A DNA stretch of 7,774 bases, from the NCBI GenBank assembly GCA_027459545.1, contig DAIDID010000021.1, forward strand, positions 1 through 7,774, given 5' to 3'. Both the position numbers and the translations under genes were made by a program. The notes under the pieces were generated by a model. That model had not been told where the DNA came from, searched no databases, and saw only the letters and a list, made by a program, of their open reading frames with translations. This document shows, piece after piece, positions 7,025 to 7,774 of the stretch (the first letter of the stretch is position 1; each line of letters starts with the position of its first letter). This DNA is from Candidatus Parcubacteria bacterium (GTDB lineage Bacteria > Patescibacteriota > Minisyncoccia > Phycocordibacterales > Phycocordibacteraceae).

Positions 7025-7774
7025 CTATTTTGAATCAAAACCGAGGAGATTTGCAACATTTTGGAAAAGGCAGGCTACAGCAATCGGGCCCATACCCCCA
7101 GGAACTGGCGTAAATACTGCAGCAATCTCCGCGCACGTAGGGTCGGCGTCCCCTACAATGGCACCATTTGATTCAGAAGTGCCAGCATCGATAAGCGCGA
7201 CACCTTCTTTGAGCATATGCGGTTTTACTAGATGCGGACTTCCAGCTCCAAGAATTAACACGTCGGCATGTGCGAGCTCTGCGAGACTTTCTGATTTTTT
7301 TGTAAGCACAACAACATCTGCACCCATCTCTTCAAGCCAAACTGCCGCTGGTTGCCCTACTAGCTTCCCACTACCGAGTATCACAGCACGCTTTCCACGA
7401 AGCTCTGCAAGGTCTGGGTATGTAGTGCGTTGGAGCACTTCTTTGATTGCCGCCGTAACCGGTGGCAATAAAGCGGCGTGCTCTCGATATACAAATTTCT
7501 CATATGCCGCACTCGAGAGCACGTCTGCATCTTTGGTAATTGGAATCTCATCAAGTATGAGACTAGTTGTAACACTGTCTGGAAGTGGAAGCTGCACGAT
7601 AACGGCATCTGCCCCAGGAGCAGCGACCGCCGTCATTACTTCTTCTGTAGTAGCAGTATTTGGCATGTGCACAATACTGAGTTTCATTCCTGCATCTTCA
7701 GCCCGCGCAGTTTTAATTCGCAAATAAGAATGCGTGGCTGGATTTGGATTCATTACAATTGCTCGAATGACCGG
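7025..7774 (-). CDS. folD: Bifunctional methylenetetrahydrofolate dehydrogenase / methenyltetrahydrofolate cyclohydrolase (5' end off window)
   Basis: FolD interconverts 5,10-methylene-, methenyl- and 10-formyl-tetrahydrofolate in the cytoplasm, supplying one-carbon units for purines, thymidylate and initiator fMet. The window holds 249 codons. The frame is open at the right edge, so roughly 30-40 N-terminal residues are missing, and the internal ATG 7753 is not the start. Catalytic parts are present: YLRIK (fragment 17-21) with the lysine of the YxxxK motif, VQLPLP (60-65) with the key Gln, KDAD (81-84) with the second Asp, and TPVPGGMGP (222-230). The dinucleotide site reads GSGKLVGQP (134-142) in place of the usual GRSxxVGxP, and the canonical PCTP segment is LPPVT (103-107). 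I recall similar changes in CPR FolD proteins. The missing Arg may affect NADP preference (inference). It is the first visible gene of the folD-secD-secF-kinase run. Confidence 0.95.
   Translation of the reverse strand, partial: PVIRAIVMNPNPATHSYLRIKTARAEDAGMKLSIVHMPNTATTEEVMTAVAAPGADAVIVQLPLPDSVTTSLILDEIPITKDADVLSSAAYEKFVYREHAALLPPVTAAIKEVLQRTTYPDLAELRGKRAVILGSGKLVGQPAAVWLEEMGADVVVLTKKSESLAELAHADVLILGAGSPHLVKPHMLKEGVALIDAGTSESNGAIVGDADPTCAEIAAVFTPVPGGMGPIAVACLFQNVANLLGFDSK

Noticed and set aside
7158..7727. A 189-codon plus-strand frame opposite folD
   Set aside because: It is a shadow of the well-supported folD frame: Ser/Ala/Thr-rich with no recognisable motif.

Overview
The window most likely comes from a Candidate Phyla Radiation (Patescibacteria) bacterium, probably of the Parcubacteria side. 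This is inferred from four things: a short, divergent 16S rRNA gene interrupted by an intron with a LAGLIDADG homing endonuclease; an archaeal-type UMP kinase; a CoaE-like small kinase of a type I associate with these genomes; and genes that mostly lack Shine-Dalgarno sites. Stop codons TAA, TAG and TGA all appear to be used as stops, so the code looks standard (table 11).

Layout. Positions 1-735 (minus strand) are the 5' part of a group I intron, with a homing endonuclease gene that runs off the left edge. Positions 736-2150 (minus) are the 16S rRNA 5' exon, ending at E. coli position U1498. The last ~44 nt of 16S, including the anti-Shine-Dalgarno sequence, lie beyond the left edge. Positions 2151-2585 are a control region between the rRNA gene and the divergent pyrH. 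It holds an rRNA leader with a boxA-like element and inverted repeat, an rRNA promoter, a hairpin terminator, a second strong minus-strand promoter that would make a ~60-nt RNA ending at that terminator, and the pyrH promoter. Positions 2586-3314 (plus) are pyrH, which contains a perfect terminator-like hairpin inside its coding sequence. A bidirectional terminator at 3329-3355 separates it from the convergent minus-strand genes.

Reading leftward from the right edge, the minus strand carries folD (partial), secD, secF and a P-loop nucleotide kinase, closely spaced like an operon. After these comes a separately promoted gene for a membrane-anchored protein of unknown function, whose reading frame breaks at a T7 run forming U-UUU-UUA. 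SecD and SecF form the membrane complex that assists the Sec translocon. FolD supplies one-carbon folate units, and PyrH makes UDP for RNA and DNA precursors.

The most notable items are the group I intron at U1498 with a visible P1 helix, compensatory base changes in the 530-loop pseudoknot, the candidate small RNA or attenuated rRNA promoter, the terminator inside pyrH, and the apparent -1 frameshift site.
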